In this document: positions 16,092-23,705 of the stretch, piece by piece
Position numbering within the stretch: position 1 is the stretch's first letter
How the letters are laid out: the number at the start of each line of letters is the position of its first letter
Assembly: GCA_937893945.1 (NCBI GenBank)
Contig: CALCTA010000180.1
Coordinates: 1 to 23,705, forward strand
Direction: 5' to 3'
DNA: 23,705 nucleotides
Origin: an uncultured Clostridia bacterium
GTDB taxonomy: Bacteria > Bacillota > Clostridia > Oscillospirales > CAG-272
The notes under the pieces: generated by a model
The model's input: the letters and a program-made list of their open reading frames with translations, nothing else
The model's database searches: none
Told to the model about the DNA's origin: nothing
Program-made: the position numbers and the translations under genes

Positions 16092-16370
16092 TTAGTCAGC
16101 GTAAACGCTAACCTGCTTCTTAGCCTTTGTCTTCTGCTCGAACTTAACCTTACCGTCGATAAGCGCGAAGAGTGTGTCATCCTTACCGATACCAACGTTG
16201 TTACCGGGATGGATAGCTGTACCTCTCTGTCTTACGATAATGTTACCTGCAAGTACTGCCTGTCCGTCAGCCTTCTTAACGCCAAGGCGCTTGGATTCGC
16301 TATCACGGCCGTTCTTGGTAGAACCTACACCTTTTTTATGAGCAAAGAACTGCAAACTAAGTCTCAACAT
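16092..16370 (-). CDS. rpmA: 50S ribosomal protein L27 with cleavable N-terminal extension
   Basis: L27 (92 residues) reaches the peptidyl-transferase centre of the 50S subunit with its N-terminus. The first nine residues, MLRLSLQFF, precede AHKKGVGSTKNGRDSESKRL. In Firmicutes this extension is cut between F9 and A10 by the protease Prp before L27 functions; the residues match the known LQFF/A site. The rest is conserved (QRGTAIHPGNNVGIGKDDTL). ATG 16370 has a GGAGG site. It lies downstream of prp and rplU, the usual order, and is followed by the terminator at 16050-16076. Confidence 0.97.
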   Translation of the reverse strand: MLRLSLQFFAHKKGVGSTKNGRDSESKRLGVKKADGQAVLAGNIIVRQRGTAIHPGNNVGIGKDDTLFALIDGKVKFEQKTKAKKQVSVYAD

Positions 16371-16442
16371 AATTAGTTCCTCCGTTTTAATGTAATTTTT
16401 TGTACAGATCCAAAAGATCTTCTGTTTTCAGAATTGTCGGAA

Positions 16443-16802
16443 TCAAATATAGTCGATATCCTTGACCTCAACGTCAAGAAAGTCGTAATACTCTTCGCGA
16501 AGCTCGTTGAGCTGGTAGAAATACGAGAGGAAGAGTCCCGAAACCGCATATCTCTTGCGTTCATCCTCTTCAAATTCAGGGAGCGCCGCCTTAGCGCGCA
16601 CCATGATGTGAGCCGCTCCGTCATCTATGGTGTATTCCACGTCTGACGCGTAAGCAACCTCTACAGTGTTTATTACCAGCATAGTCATTGCCGAGAGAGC
16701 CGCGCAGAGAATGTCGTCTCCCGCTTCTCCGTATCCCGTATGACCGTGCTCCTCAAAGCCGTAATAAACTCCTCCGCTTCTGAAAAAAACGATTTTAGTC
16801 AT
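16443..16802 (-). CDS. prp: Ribosomal-processing cysteine protease Prp
   Basis: Prp (YsxB, 119 residues) is the cysteine protease that removes the N-terminal extension of L27. The catalytic pair is H21 (HGHTGYGEAGDD) and C33 (DILCAALSAMT), spaced 12 residues apart as in Staphylococcus aureus Prp. The remainder (VEYTIDDGAAHIMVRA, then FEEDERKRYAVSGLFLSYF) fits the family. It sits between rplU and rpmA, so the protease is made with its substrate. ATG 16802 is 9 bases from the end of rplU, with only a weak GAGAG site, suggesting coupling to rplU. Confidence 0.95.
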   Translation of the reverse strand: MTKIVFFRSGGVYYGFEEHGHTGYGEAGDDILCAALSAMTMLVINTVEVAYASDVEYTIDDGAAHIMVRAKAALPEFEEDERKRYAVSGLFLSYFYQLNELREEYYDFLDVEVKDIDYI

Positions 16803-16811
16803 CTCTCAAAA

Positions 16812-17120
16812 TCAACCCTGAATGGATACGATCTGAACCTTGGTGTAAGGCTGTCTATGACCAATCTTCTTCTTTTCGTTCTTCTTAGACTTGTACTTCA
16901 TTACATAGATCTTCTTGCCCTTGCCGTTAGCAATAACCTTGCCGCTAACAACAGCACCTTCAACGATAGGAGTTCCTACCTTGAAGCCATCGTTTGTGGA
17001 CACTGCCTCAACTTCAAATTCTACAGTGTCGCCCTCGTTAACGCCGAGCTTCTCAACGTAGATCACGTCGCCCTCGTTAACCTTGTACTGCTTTCCGCCT
17101 GTTTTAATAATTGCGTACAC
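16812..17120 (-). CDS. rplU: 50S ribosomal protein L21
   Basis: L21 binds 23S rRNA in the 50S subunit. From the GTG at 17120 the protein reads YAIIKTGGKQYKVNEGD after the initiating Met, giving 102 residues, the family norm. The GTG at 17129 in the same frame would add three residues, but AGAGGTG about 6 bases before 17120 favours the downstream start. The C-terminus has the typical YKSKKNEKKKIGHRQPYTKV segment. It is the first gene of the rplU-prp-rpmA operon, driven by the promoter at 17206-17235 and preceded by a structured leader. Confidence 0.97.
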   Translation of the reverse strand: MYAIIKTGGKQYKVNEGDVIYVEKLGVNEGDTVEFEVEAVSTNDGFKVGTPIVEGAVVSGKVIANGKGKKIYVMKYKSKKNEKKKIGHRQPYTKVQIVSIQG

Positions 17121-17199
17121 GAAAAGCACCTCTCTTTCTTTTTAGTCTCGCTAAGACGGGCGGCGACAAGCGCACTTATAAAGCCCGCCAATTATGCGG
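17121..17199 (-). promoter_or_regulatory. Structured 5' leader of rplU (probable L21 leader)
   Basis: The transcript leader runs from about 17199 to the start codon. On the minus strand GGCGGGC (17189-17183) pairs with GCCCGTC (17161-17155), allowing one G-U pair. The 3' arm shares its GTC with a second hairpin, GTCT (17157-17154) pairing with AGAC (17148-17145). The two stems cannot form together. Position and shape fit an autoregulatory L21 leader, but the assignment is by context, not by a covariance model. Confidence 0.55.
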
Positions 17200-17205
17200 C
17201 ATTAT

Positions 17206-17235
17206 ATTATACCATACCGTTTCTTTATTTGTCAA
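17206..17235 (-). promoter_or_regulatory. Promoter of rplU-prp-rpmA
   Basis: On the minus strand a perfect TTGACA (17235-17230) and a perfect TATAAT (17211-17206) are separated by 18 bases. Another TATAAT lies five bases downstream at 17206-17201, overlapping the first. This is the strongest promoter-like sequence in the window, as expected for ribosomal protein genes. Confidence 0.85.
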
Positions 17236-17275
17236 GAGCTTTTAGACAAATTTTTTGATATTTTTTCGTTTATTT

Positions 17276-18262
17276 TCACGAAAAGCTTTCTTCTACCAAT
17301 TTGTGAAGCTTCTCCTTGAGGCTCTCGTCGGCAAAGGCGGCATTCACAGAGGAATGAAGAAGCGCCTTCTCCTCGTCGTCGGTAAGCGCAAAGGTATTTT
17401 TAAGCAACAGCATCTCCTGTCTTGCGGTGGTCGCCGAAACGCTCCTGTTATCGCTGTTGACAGTCGCAACTACGCCTGCCTGAAGGAACCTTCTTATCGG
17501 ATATTCGGATATATCGCCAAATATCATCGTATGAATATTGCTCGTAGGACAAAGCTCAAGCGCTATTCCCCTCCTTGCAAGGAGAGAAACAAGCTCGTCA
17601 TCCTCTATTGAGCGTACGCCGTGGCCTATTCTGCGCGCTCCCATATCGAGCGCATTTCTTACGCTTTCGGGGCCGTCTGCCTCTCCAGCGTGTATGGTAT
17701 AAGGCACGCAAAGCTCTCTTGCGCGAGCAAAGAGGTCTCTGAAATTATCGGTAGGAAATCCCGCTTCATTACCCGCAAGATCAAGAGCTACTACACCTTT
17801 TCCGAGATACTCGCGCGCTATCCCAACAGTCGTCTCGTTGAGCGACAGATTATCGTCTCCCCTCATACAGCAAAGTATAAGTCCGCCGTCTATACCGCTT
17901 CTCTTAAAGCCACGTATCGCCGCCTCTACTACTTTCCTTTGGTCAAGTCCCTTATCAAGATGAAGCTGAGGCGCAAATCTTATCTCGGCATATATACAGC
18001 CCTCGGCGTCAAGCTCACAGCAGAGATTATACATTCCCTTCTCTATCGAAGCCTCGCTCTGAAGCAGAGAGAGCGGAAAAGCAAATTTGGTCAGGTACTC
18101 GCCAAGGTTCTTACAGTCAGGACTTACGGTAAGCGCGTCCTTAAGCTTTGCATCGTCCGAAAACAGCGTAACTCCCTCGATCTTTGCAAGCTCTCTCGCG
18201 TTAGCCATAGAGATAGAGCCGTCAAAATGCAGATGAAGGTCTATAGAAATCTCTTTTCTCAT
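17276..18262 (-). CDS. add: Adenosine deaminase
   Basis: A 328-residue amidohydrolase converting adenosine (and deoxyadenosine) to inosine in purine salvage. The zinc ligands are H10 and H12 (DLHLHFDGSIS), H191 (HAGEADGPES) and D271 (NSDNRSVS); E194 is the proton donor and H214 (RIGHGVRS) the catalytic base. YAEIRFAPQLH and ELCPTSNIHT are further landmarks. The NTDNR-like sequence at the end, rather than NTDDP, is as in many bacterial adenosine deaminases. The gene lies where RNase G often sits, between the radical SAM/DUF2344 pair and rplU. It starts 17 bases after the DUF2344 stop, probably cotranscribed. Confidence 0.93.
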   Translation of the reverse strand: MRKEISIDLHLHFDGSISMANARELAKIEGVTLFSDDAKLKDALTVSPDCKNLGEYLTKFAFPLSLLQSEASIEKGMYNLCCELDAEGCIYAEIRFAPQLHLDKGLDQRKVVEAAIRGFKRSGIDGGLILCCMRGDDNLSLNETTVGIAREYLGKGVVALDLAGNEAGFPTDNFRDLFARARELCVPYTIHAGEADGPESVRNALDMGARRIGHGVRSIEDDELVSLLARRGIALELCPTSNIHTMIFGDISEYPIRRFLQAGVVATVNSDNRSVSATTARQEMLLLKNTFALTDDEEKALLHSSVNAAFADESLKEKLHKLVEESFS

Positions 18263-18279
18263 ATTTTTTATATTTCCTC

Positions 18280-19032
18280 TCAGCGAAATTCGGTCATATC
18301 CTCTTTGAGAGTAGCGGTACGCATAATGCTGTAATACTCGCTCTTAGGATCTCCACTAAGGATAAAAAGCTCGTTCTTCAAAGCAGTTATCAGAAATTCG
18401 GGGTTGAGATATTCTGTAGATGAGGCGCGGACGGTCGCTTTGATATTGATATTGCCCGTGCTCTCGTCGAAAGATGCGGTGAGCGAGGATATCATCTTCA
18501 CGATATCCACCTCTTTCTCGCCCGCCTTGCCCTTCTTTATCATCATAAGAGGTGAGGTGGTGAGAAGCTGCTGTGTCTTTTCGGCAAGCTCGGCAGACGC
18601 GCCGCCCGTCGTAATGCTTATATCGTAGGATGCCCAGGCTATCTCCGAAAAATCACTTGTCGGCAGATACGCCTCAGTGATATAAAACTCGTCTGTCATC
18701 TCAGCGTTGAGCCTTTCCTTTATCTCCTCGCAGGACATCTCTCGGTCTATCCTTATATCGAGATACTCACAAACGCTCTGCGCGCCTACGCTCAGAGGGG
18801 TTGAGAACACGAGCTTGATGTGAGGATTAAATCCCTTGGTGTACCATACGGGAAGGCAGGCTCTGTTGATTATGCGGTTGAAGGTGCGCTGAAGGTCGAG
18901 ATGCGAGATATACTGCAATGTTCCCACCTTACAGAACTTAAGCCTTACAGTCCTTGGCGGTGTCAGCTCGGGGAGAGCGAGAACACGCCTTTTTTCATTC
19001 AATTTTCCGTTTTGTTTAACTTCGGACAGCAC
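18280..19032 (-). CDS. DUF2344 (TIGR03936) family protein
   Basis: A 250-residue protein of the radical-SAM-linked DUF2344 family. The defining N-terminal segment is LKFCKVGTLQYISHLDLQRT (31-50), followed by RACLPVWYTKGFNPHIKLVF. The biochemical role is unknown; the family nearly always accompanies a TIGR03960 radical SAM protein, as here, and in some genomes is fused to it. The start is GTG 19032, with a GGAGGTGA site ending 6 bases upstream, which lies inside the upstream radical SAM gene; the two genes overlap by 34 bases. A TTG at 19002 overlapping the radical SAM stop is a weaker alternative. Confidence 0.85.
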   Translation of the reverse strand: MLSEVKQNGKLNEKRRVLALPELTPPRTVRLKFCKVGTLQYISHLDLQRTFNRIINRACLPVWYTKGFNPHIKLVFSTPLSVGAQSVCEYLDIRIDREMSCEEIKERLNAEMTDEFYITEAYLPTSDFSEIAWASYDISITTGGASAELAEKTQQLLTTSPLMMIKKGKAGEKEVDIVKMISSLTASFDESTGNINIKATVRASSTEYLNPEFLITALKNELFILSGDPKSEYYSIMRTATLKEDMTEFR

Positions 19033-20867
19033 GTTCTCTCACCTCCAAGTCTGTTTGCTCCGCAACCGCTGCACTTCTCGCGGCAGTTGGGTGTGGTGTT
19101 CTCGGCGTAAGCCTTATCGCGCTCTCTGCGCAAAAATTCCTTAGTTACGCCGCAGTCGATGATATCCCAAGGAAGAACCTCGTCAAGACCGAACGCGCGG
19201 TTGGCATAGAACGCGGGGTCCGCCCCCGTTCTCTCAAGCACGGATATCCACTTGTCGTAATCAAAATATTCATCCCACGCGTCAAACTTAAAGCCCTCGC
19301 GGCAAGCAAGCTCAAGAGCGTCCGAAAGACGTCTGTCTCCTCTTGCAAGCACCGCTTCGATACGGCTTACCTTAGCGTCGTGGTGGTTGAATTTTATCTT
19401 TCTGTCGGTTATCTTAGAGCCTAAGAATTCCTGCTTCTCAGCAAGCACCTCAAGGCTATCCTGCGCTTCCCACTGGAAAGGCGTGAAGGGCTTGGGGATA
19501 AAGCAAGCAACGCTTATAGTTACCTGTGGCTTCTTTGCCTTGTTTCTCGTAGGACACTTGTAATAAGCGTCGATAACGTGGGATGCAAGAGTTGCTATAC
19601 CCTCGATATCCTCGTAGGTCTCGGTAGGAAGTCCCTGCATAAAGTAGAGCTTTACCATATTCTTTCCTGCCTCAAACGCTACGTTTACCGCGCGGAGAAG
19701 GTCCTCCTCGCATACGTTCTTGTTAATAACGTCGCGAAGTCTCTGCGTTCCTGCCTCGGGCGCAAAGGTCAGTGAGGACGAGCGCACAGATGCTATCTTA
19801 TCCATAAGCTCTTTCGTGAAGCTATCCACTCTGAGCGAAGGAAGCGAAAGGCTGACCATATTCTCGTCGGTCCACTCAAGAAGCATATCTGTAAGCTCCT
19901 CAAGCTGAGTATAGTCGCTTATTGAGAGCGAGGTGAGCGATATCTCGTCATATCCGGTAGATTCAAACAGACATCTTGCCTGAGAATTCAGCACCTCGGG
20001 AGATTTTTCTCTTACAGGTCGGTATATGATTCCCGCCTGACAGAAGCGGCAACCGCGAATGCATCCGCGGAACACCTCGAGCATGATTCTATCGTGGACA
20101 GTCTCGATATAAGGCATTACCACCTTATCGGGAAAATAGGACTTGTCCATATCGGTCATAATTCTCTTCTTTACGCTCGTGGGGATATCGTCGTATTTAG
20201 GCGTGTATGCCTTGACCGTGCCGTCGCTGTTATAGCTTACGTCATAGAGCGAGGGAACGTAAATACCCTCTATACTTCTTGCCGCCTCGTGAAGATACGC
20301 CTCCTTGGTGTAGCTTCCCTCCTCTTTCATTTTGATATAAAGTCGGCAAAGCTCGGGAAGCATCTCCTCGCCCTCTCCGATATTAAAGAGGTCGAAGAAA
20401 TCCGCTACAGGCTCGGGGTTGTAAGCGCAGGGACCGCCACCGATGATTATAGGCATACTGTCATCTCTGTCAGCAGAGCGCAAGGGCAGTCCTGCAAGGT
20501 CGAGCATATTCAGCACGTTAGTATAGCTCATCTCGTACTGAAGCGTAAAGCCTATCATATCGAATGCGCTAAGCGGATCTCCGCTCTCGCAGGCGGTGAG
20601 AGGAATGTTATGCTTTTTCATTTCCTCCTGCATATCCACCCACGGTGTGTAAACACGCTCACACCAAACGTCGCTCTCGTTATTGAGAACGCCGTAAAGT
20701 ATGCGTACGCCGAGGTTTGACATTCCTATTTCATAAGTATCGGGAAAGCAAAACGCAAATCTTGCCTTTACCTTTTCCTTGTCCTTTATTATCTGACCGT
20801 ATTCTCCTCCCGAATATCTTCCCGGCTTTGATACGGCCTTGAGTATGCTGCTGATGTTTTCGTTCAT
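18999..20867 (-). CDS. TIGR03960-type radical SAM protein
   Basis: A 622-residue radical SAM enzyme. The [4Fe-4S]-SAM motif is C269, C273 and C276 (FRGCIRGCRFCQAG). An N-terminal B12-binding-like region precedes it (EIGMSNLGVRILYGVLNNES, then GFTLQYEMSYTNVLNMLDLA and GGGPCAYNPEPVADFFDLF). TFAPEAGTQRLRDVINK and VKLYFMQGLPTETYEDI are conserved parts of the radical SAM domain. A Cys-rich C-terminus (NCREKCSGCG) may bind another cluster. The reaction is not known. It overlaps the DUF2344 partner by 34 bases. It lies 26 bases downstream of the large membrane-protein gene; only a weak ribosome binding site precedes ATG 20867. Confidence 0.92.
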   Translation of the reverse strand: MNENISSILKAVSKPGRYSGGEYGQIIKDKEKVKARFAFCFPDTYEIGMSNLGVRILYGVLNNESDVWCERVYTPWVDMQEEMKKHNIPLTACESGDPLSAFDMIGFTLQYEMSYTNVLNMLDLAGLPLRSADRDDSMPIIIGGGPCAYNPEPVADFFDLFNIGEGEEMLPELCRLYIKMKEEGSYTKEAYLHEAARSIEGIYVPSLYDVSYNSDGTVKAYTPKYDDIPTSVKKRIMTDMDKSYFPDKVVMPYIETVHDRIMLEVFRGCIRGCRFCQAGIIYRPVREKSPEVLNSQARCLFESTGYDEISLTSLSISDYTQLEELTDMLLEWTDENMVSLSLPSLRVDSFTKELMDKIASVRSSSLTFAPEAGTQRLRDVINKNVCEEDLLRAVNVAFEAGKNMVKLYFMQGLPTETYEDIEGIATLASHVIDAYYKCPTRNKAKKPQVTISVACFIPKPFTPFQWEAQDSLEVLAEKQEFLGSKITDRKIKFNHHDAKVSRIEAVLARGDRRLSDALELACREGFKFDAWDEYFDYDKWISVLERTGADPAFYANRAFGLDEVLPWDIIDCGVTKEFLRRERDKAYAENTTPNCREKCSGCGANRLGGERTCCPKLNKTEN

Positions 20868-20893
20868 TTTAATTTTCTTTCTAAGCCTCTTTA

Positions 20894-23705
20894 TTATTGT
20901 TTTTTGCTATTGACGTCGCTCGCCTTATCTGACTTACTTTCAGGCTTTTCGCGGCGTTTCTTCTCTTGTCTGAATTGTTCTATTGAAAATCTGTGGCTGC
21001 TTGGCATTCCCATAAAGGTAAGCGCTACAAGTCCGCCTGCCGTTGCTATCCAATAGAGCAGTATGATAAATTCGTTTATTCCGCTTGCCCAGCCAAAGAA
21101 CACTCCCGCGAGTGAGAGCAAGGCTCCGAGCGCCGCCGCAAGATAGCAATAGAGATTTACTTTCTTACGAAGCGATACAGACCTTACGGCATCAGATGCG
21201 GCAACTACAAGGTTGAGCCTTGAGCGCTTCGCCAATACTCCCGTATCCTCTCCAAGCGCGTCAAAGAGTGCGCTTTCTCTGTGGGCGTTTCTCGCGTTAA
21301 GATCAGCCACACCGAGATGCACCACGCTGACGGGTGGTCTTCCCTCTTCTCTTATCCTTGAAAGCAGCTCTGTGCTAAGCATCGGATCAAAGGTCTCTAC
21401 CGCGCAGTAAATACCGTCCTCCGAAAGACGCTCAGCGAACATCTCAAACATCTCGTTTACCGAGTATTTCGTAACTATTCTTGCGCTGGCTCTTCCGTTT
21501 ATCGAAACGCAGAGCGAGAATATCTCGTCGCCTTTATTCCTAAAGCTGACCTGTGGGAAGGAAATGCCGTAGCGCGACATAAACTGCTCACTGCCCACGA
21601 GAACTGCGTAGTTTGCTCCAACAGTAGCCTCAACGCCGCTCTTGGCAATTCTTCTTATCCTGCATTCGCCAAGGCTCTTTTCTCCGTCTCCCATAGAGAA
21701 GGTCTCCGCAAGCGGTCCGCCTATGCTTGAATAAAGAGCGTCAAGGCAGCCGAGAAGCACCTCTGAGGACGTGCCGTCATAAAGAGCGAGATTTACGCTC
21801 TTAGGTGAGCATTTCTCAAGCAGGTGCATATCCTTGAATACGAATATATTGCATCCCGCGTACTGCTCCGCGCTGTACTCTCCGACGAACGCATAGCCCG
21901 CCTTGATAGCTTTGCGGTTTATGAGCGCAAAGGGCAGCCAGCACGAGAATATAGCGAGTATGGGGAGCGTAAAGGTCAGCGAAAGAAGCGCAATGCCAAA
22001 GCTCATCCATAATTCCTCGGTGTCTCCCGTTAAAGCAAAGGCAAGCACGCCCATGATTATTGAGAAAATCATTGAAGGAACTATTACCGCCATGGGCGCG
22101 TGGCTTCTCTTGCTCTTTTTATCCGCAACGTTGAAGTATCCTGCCGCAGATTCTATCTCAAGAGGAGAATATACTGCCTGCGAGGGATCAAGTCCGCCGC
22201 GGTACATCTTTTCCGCAACCGAGCCGTCTCCCGCACTTCTTCGCAGAGTATAGTGCGCTACGCTTTCCGAAGCGTCCTCTCCGTCTGCCTTTGCAAGCAC
22301 ATCAGAGAAGAAGAATTTATAAGTATTAATCGTAGCACTAAGCTCTGCACATTCCGAGGCTATAGCCATAGTTATGGCAATAGCGGCAAGGAAATGGAAC
22401 ACAGGCGGACGGTCAAGCTGTACGGTCATTATGACTATGTCGTAGATAACCACGCTTATCAAAAGCACCGCCACGGTGGAATAGGCGTTCGAGGCTCTCG
22501 TAAAGAGCTTTCTCAAGCCGTACAAAAGCTTTCTGCCGGATGTGAAGGCGCATATTACGAGAAGCTGCAAGCCTATAAGCACGTGCGGCATAAAGTAAAG
22601 CTCTCTGTCCATTATTCCGGGAAGCTGCACTCCGCAGAGAGGCAGTCCGTCGTACAGAAGCAGTAAGAAGGACAGCGCTGCCGCCGCTATCAGTCTGACG
22701 AACACACCGCCGCGAATCTTACTGTAGTTATTATAAATTGAGTGTATCTTGCGCTCAAGCGCTTCCTTGGAATCAAGCGGCGCCTCGTTCTCTTCCTCTT
22801 CGTCATCCTCAGGTGCGCTCTCGACTATACGCTCAAGAGCATCCTCGTTTGAGATGCTTTCTATATCCTCATCCGAGGCGATGCTCAGCACCTCTTCGTC
22901 GCATCCGAATTGAAGCAAGAGAGATATATCCGCGCCGTTTACCTGATATTTTGGACTTCCCTCGGCATAATAGTACGCGCCAAGCTCGTCGCTCTCTCCA
23001 AACGAGCCAAAGTCCTCGTCGTCATACGGCTCGTCGAACGTCTCATTCTGCTCTGATTGATCTTCTTCACCCGTCGCTTCCTCATACCGCAAAAGCTCAC
23101 CGCTGTCTTCCTCGACCCTTGGCACTTCATCTTCAAGACGGGCGCGGATAGCATCTACATCTATATCGGTCTCGCGGACGGACAGAATAGCAGAGGTATC
23201 CTTAGCGAAATAATCACCAAGGAAGCCATCGGCAACGTAAAGCGTCTCGGTTTCTTCCTTCTCGGGCTCATTATCCTCTATCAAAATAGGCGTATAAAGA
23301 ATGTCCTTCTCATTTTCATCTACCGTCGCGCCATCGGCGAGCTGGTCAAAGGTGAGGTCATCGTCCTCCTCATCAAGAGAAAGGCTTTCGTATGCTATAC
23401 CGTCGTCCTCGCTCTCGTCTGTAGCAAGATCCTCAAAGGTGAGATCATCGTCCTCGTCATCAAGAGAAAGACTTTCATAAGCTACACCGTCGTCCTCGCT
23501 CTCGTCTGTAGCAAGGTCCTCAAAGGTGAGATCATCGTCCTCGTCCTCAAGAGAAAGACTTTCGTATGCCACACCGTCGTCCTCGCTCTCGTCTGTAGCA
23601 AGGTCCTCAAAGGTGAGATCATCGTCCTCGTCCTCAAGAGAAAGACTTTCGTATGCCACACCGTCGTCCTCGCTCTCGTCTGTAGCAAGGTCCTCAAAGG
23701 TGAGA
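20894..23705 (-). CDS. Degenerate P-type-ATPase-like membrane protein with acidic tandem repeats (5' end outside window)
   Basis: The frame is open to the window edge, so the N-terminus is missing; an ATG at 23659 lies within the repeat and is not the likely start. Residue numbers below count from that ATG. Residues 1-115 are a very acidic 29-residue tandem repeat (AYESLSLEDEDDDLTFEDLA and onward), then an acidic region to about 300. Eight hydrophobic segments follow in a 4 + 2 + 2 pattern: about 317-343, 355-377, 393-414, 420-444; 521-545, 550-579; 834-857, 861-884. Soluble blocks of about 75 and 250 residues lie between the groups. This is the P1B-ATPase topology. No DKTGT, TGES or GDGxND motif is present; VFKDMHLL (607-614) occupies the DKTGT position. 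The tail is basic. Transport by ATP hydrolysis looks unlikely. Confidence 0.7.
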   Translation of the reverse strand, partial: LTFEDLATDESEDDGVAYESLSLEDEDDDLTFEDLATDESEDDGVAYESLSLEDEDDDLTFEDLATDESEDDGVAYESLSLDDEDDDLTFEDLATDESEDDGIAYESLSLDEEDDDLTFDQLADGATVDENEKDILYTPILIEDNEPEKEETETLYVADGFLGDYFAKDTSAILSVRETDIDVDAIRARLEDEVPRVEEDSGELLRYEEATGEEDQSEQNETFDEPYDDEDFGSFGESDELGAYYYAEGSPKYQVNGADISLLLQFGCDEEVLSIASDEDIESISNEDALERIVESAPEDDEEEENEAPLDSKEALERKIHSIYNNYSKIRGGVFVRLIAAAALSFLLLLYDGLPLCGVQLPGIMDRELYFMPHVLIGLQLLVICAFTSGRKLLYGLRKLFTRASNAYSTVAVLLISVVIYDIVIMTVQLDRPPVFHFLAAIAITMAIASECAELSATINTYKFFFSDVLAKADGEDASESVAHYTLRRSAGDGSVAEKMYRGGLDPSQAVYSPLEIESAAGYFNVADKKSKRSHAPMAVIVPSMIFSIIMGVLAFALTGDTEELWMSFGIALLSLTFTLPILAIFSCWLPFALINRKAIKAGYAFVGEYSAEQYAGCNIFVFKDMHLLEKCSPKSVNLALYDGTSSEVLLGCLDALYSSIGGPLAETFSMGDGEKSLGECRIRRIAKSGVEATVGANYAVLVGSEQFMSRYGISFPQVSFRNKGDEIFSLCVSINGRASARIVTKYSVNEMFEMFAERLSEDGIYCAVETFDPMLSTELLSRIREEGRPPVSVVHLGVADLNARNAHRESALFDALGEDTGVLAKRSRLNLVVAASDAVRSVSLRKKVNLYCYLAAALGALLSLAGVFFGWASGINEFIILLYWIATAGGLVALTFMGMPSSHRFSIEQFRQEKKRREKPESKSDKASDVNSKKQ
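23375..23705 (-). repeat. 87-bp tandem repeat encoding 29-residue acidic units
   Basis: Units begin at 23375, 23462, 23549 and 23636, exactly 87 bases apart, and the last is cut by the window edge. The two rightmost are identical over the 70 bases visible; the unit at 23462 differs at a few bases and the one at 23375 at a few more. A degenerate unit lies at about 23288-23374. The encoded unit is AYESLSLEDEDDDLTFEDLA followed by TDESEDDGV. Confidence 0.95.

Noticed and set aside
16371..16442. Gap between prp and rpmA, considered as a regulatory element
   Set aside because: Only a 5-bp AGATC/GATCT stem is visible, without a T-run or other conserved structure.
17228..17250. TTTGTC/GACAAA inverted repeat after the adenosine deaminase gene, considered as a terminator
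   Set aside because: The stem is only 6 bp of mostly A-T pairs with an 11-base loop and no T-run after it, and it overlaps the -35 box of rplU.
23375..23705. Repeats considered as a CRISPR array
   Set aside because: The repeats are directly adjacent 87-bp units without unique spacers and encode an in-frame acidic protein repeat.

Overview
The window is a gene-dense stretch of a low-to-moderate G+C Firmicutes chromosome, most likely an uncultured gut-type member of the Clostridia. Pointers are the SRP RNA-dnaX-ybaB-recR order, a ribosomal L27 with a cleavable N-terminal extension beside its protease Prp, strong sigma-A type promoters and Shine-Dalgarno sites, and GTG/TTG starts. No tRNA, rRNA, IS element, prophage or CRISPR array was seen.

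Layout. (1) 1-60: a double hairpin ending in a T-run, resembling a dispersed intergenic repeat and acting as a terminator. (2) 121-1501, plus strand: a promoter, a NagD-like HAD phosphatase and a YcxB-like membrane protein, closed by a bidirectional terminator. (3) 1512-4447, minus strand: SRP RNA with its own promoter, then dnaX, ybaB and recR. dnaX carries what looks like a programmed frameshift site that would give a short gamma-type product. (4) 4482-9573, minus strand: secA with its promoter, then two related multi-pass membrane proteins of unknown function. (5) 9626-12369, minus strand: a TTG-started lipoprotein with five CxxC modules, a transglutaminase-like domain and a repeat-like C-terminus. 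(6) 12440-16076, plus strand: trmL and mnmA, both acting at the tRNA wobble position, then an ABC exporter half-transporter, with a bidirectional terminator. (7) 16092-17235, minus strand: rplU, prp and rpmA behind a structured leader and a strong promoter. (8) 17276-23705, minus strand: an incomplete gene for an acidic-repeat membrane protein, then a TIGR03960-type radical SAM protein, a DUF2344 protein and adenosine deaminase.

Most of the content is housekeeping: replication and repair (dnaX, recR), protein export (SRP RNA, secA), ribosome maturation (rplU, prp, rpmA) and tRNA modification. The most unusual object is the edge gene at 20894-23705. Its membrane layout (4 + 2 + 2 segments with a soluble block in each gap) is that of a P1B-type ATPase, but I cannot find the phosphorylated Asp motif or the other catalytic motifs. 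Its N-terminus is a very acidic 29-residue tandem repeat, nearly identical at DNA level. It may be a membrane pseudo-ATPase. The second is the dnaX recoding site, where an A-run, an AGGGAG element and a hairpin occur together and both alternative frames stop quickly. Family names come from motif recognition by eye, not from searches.
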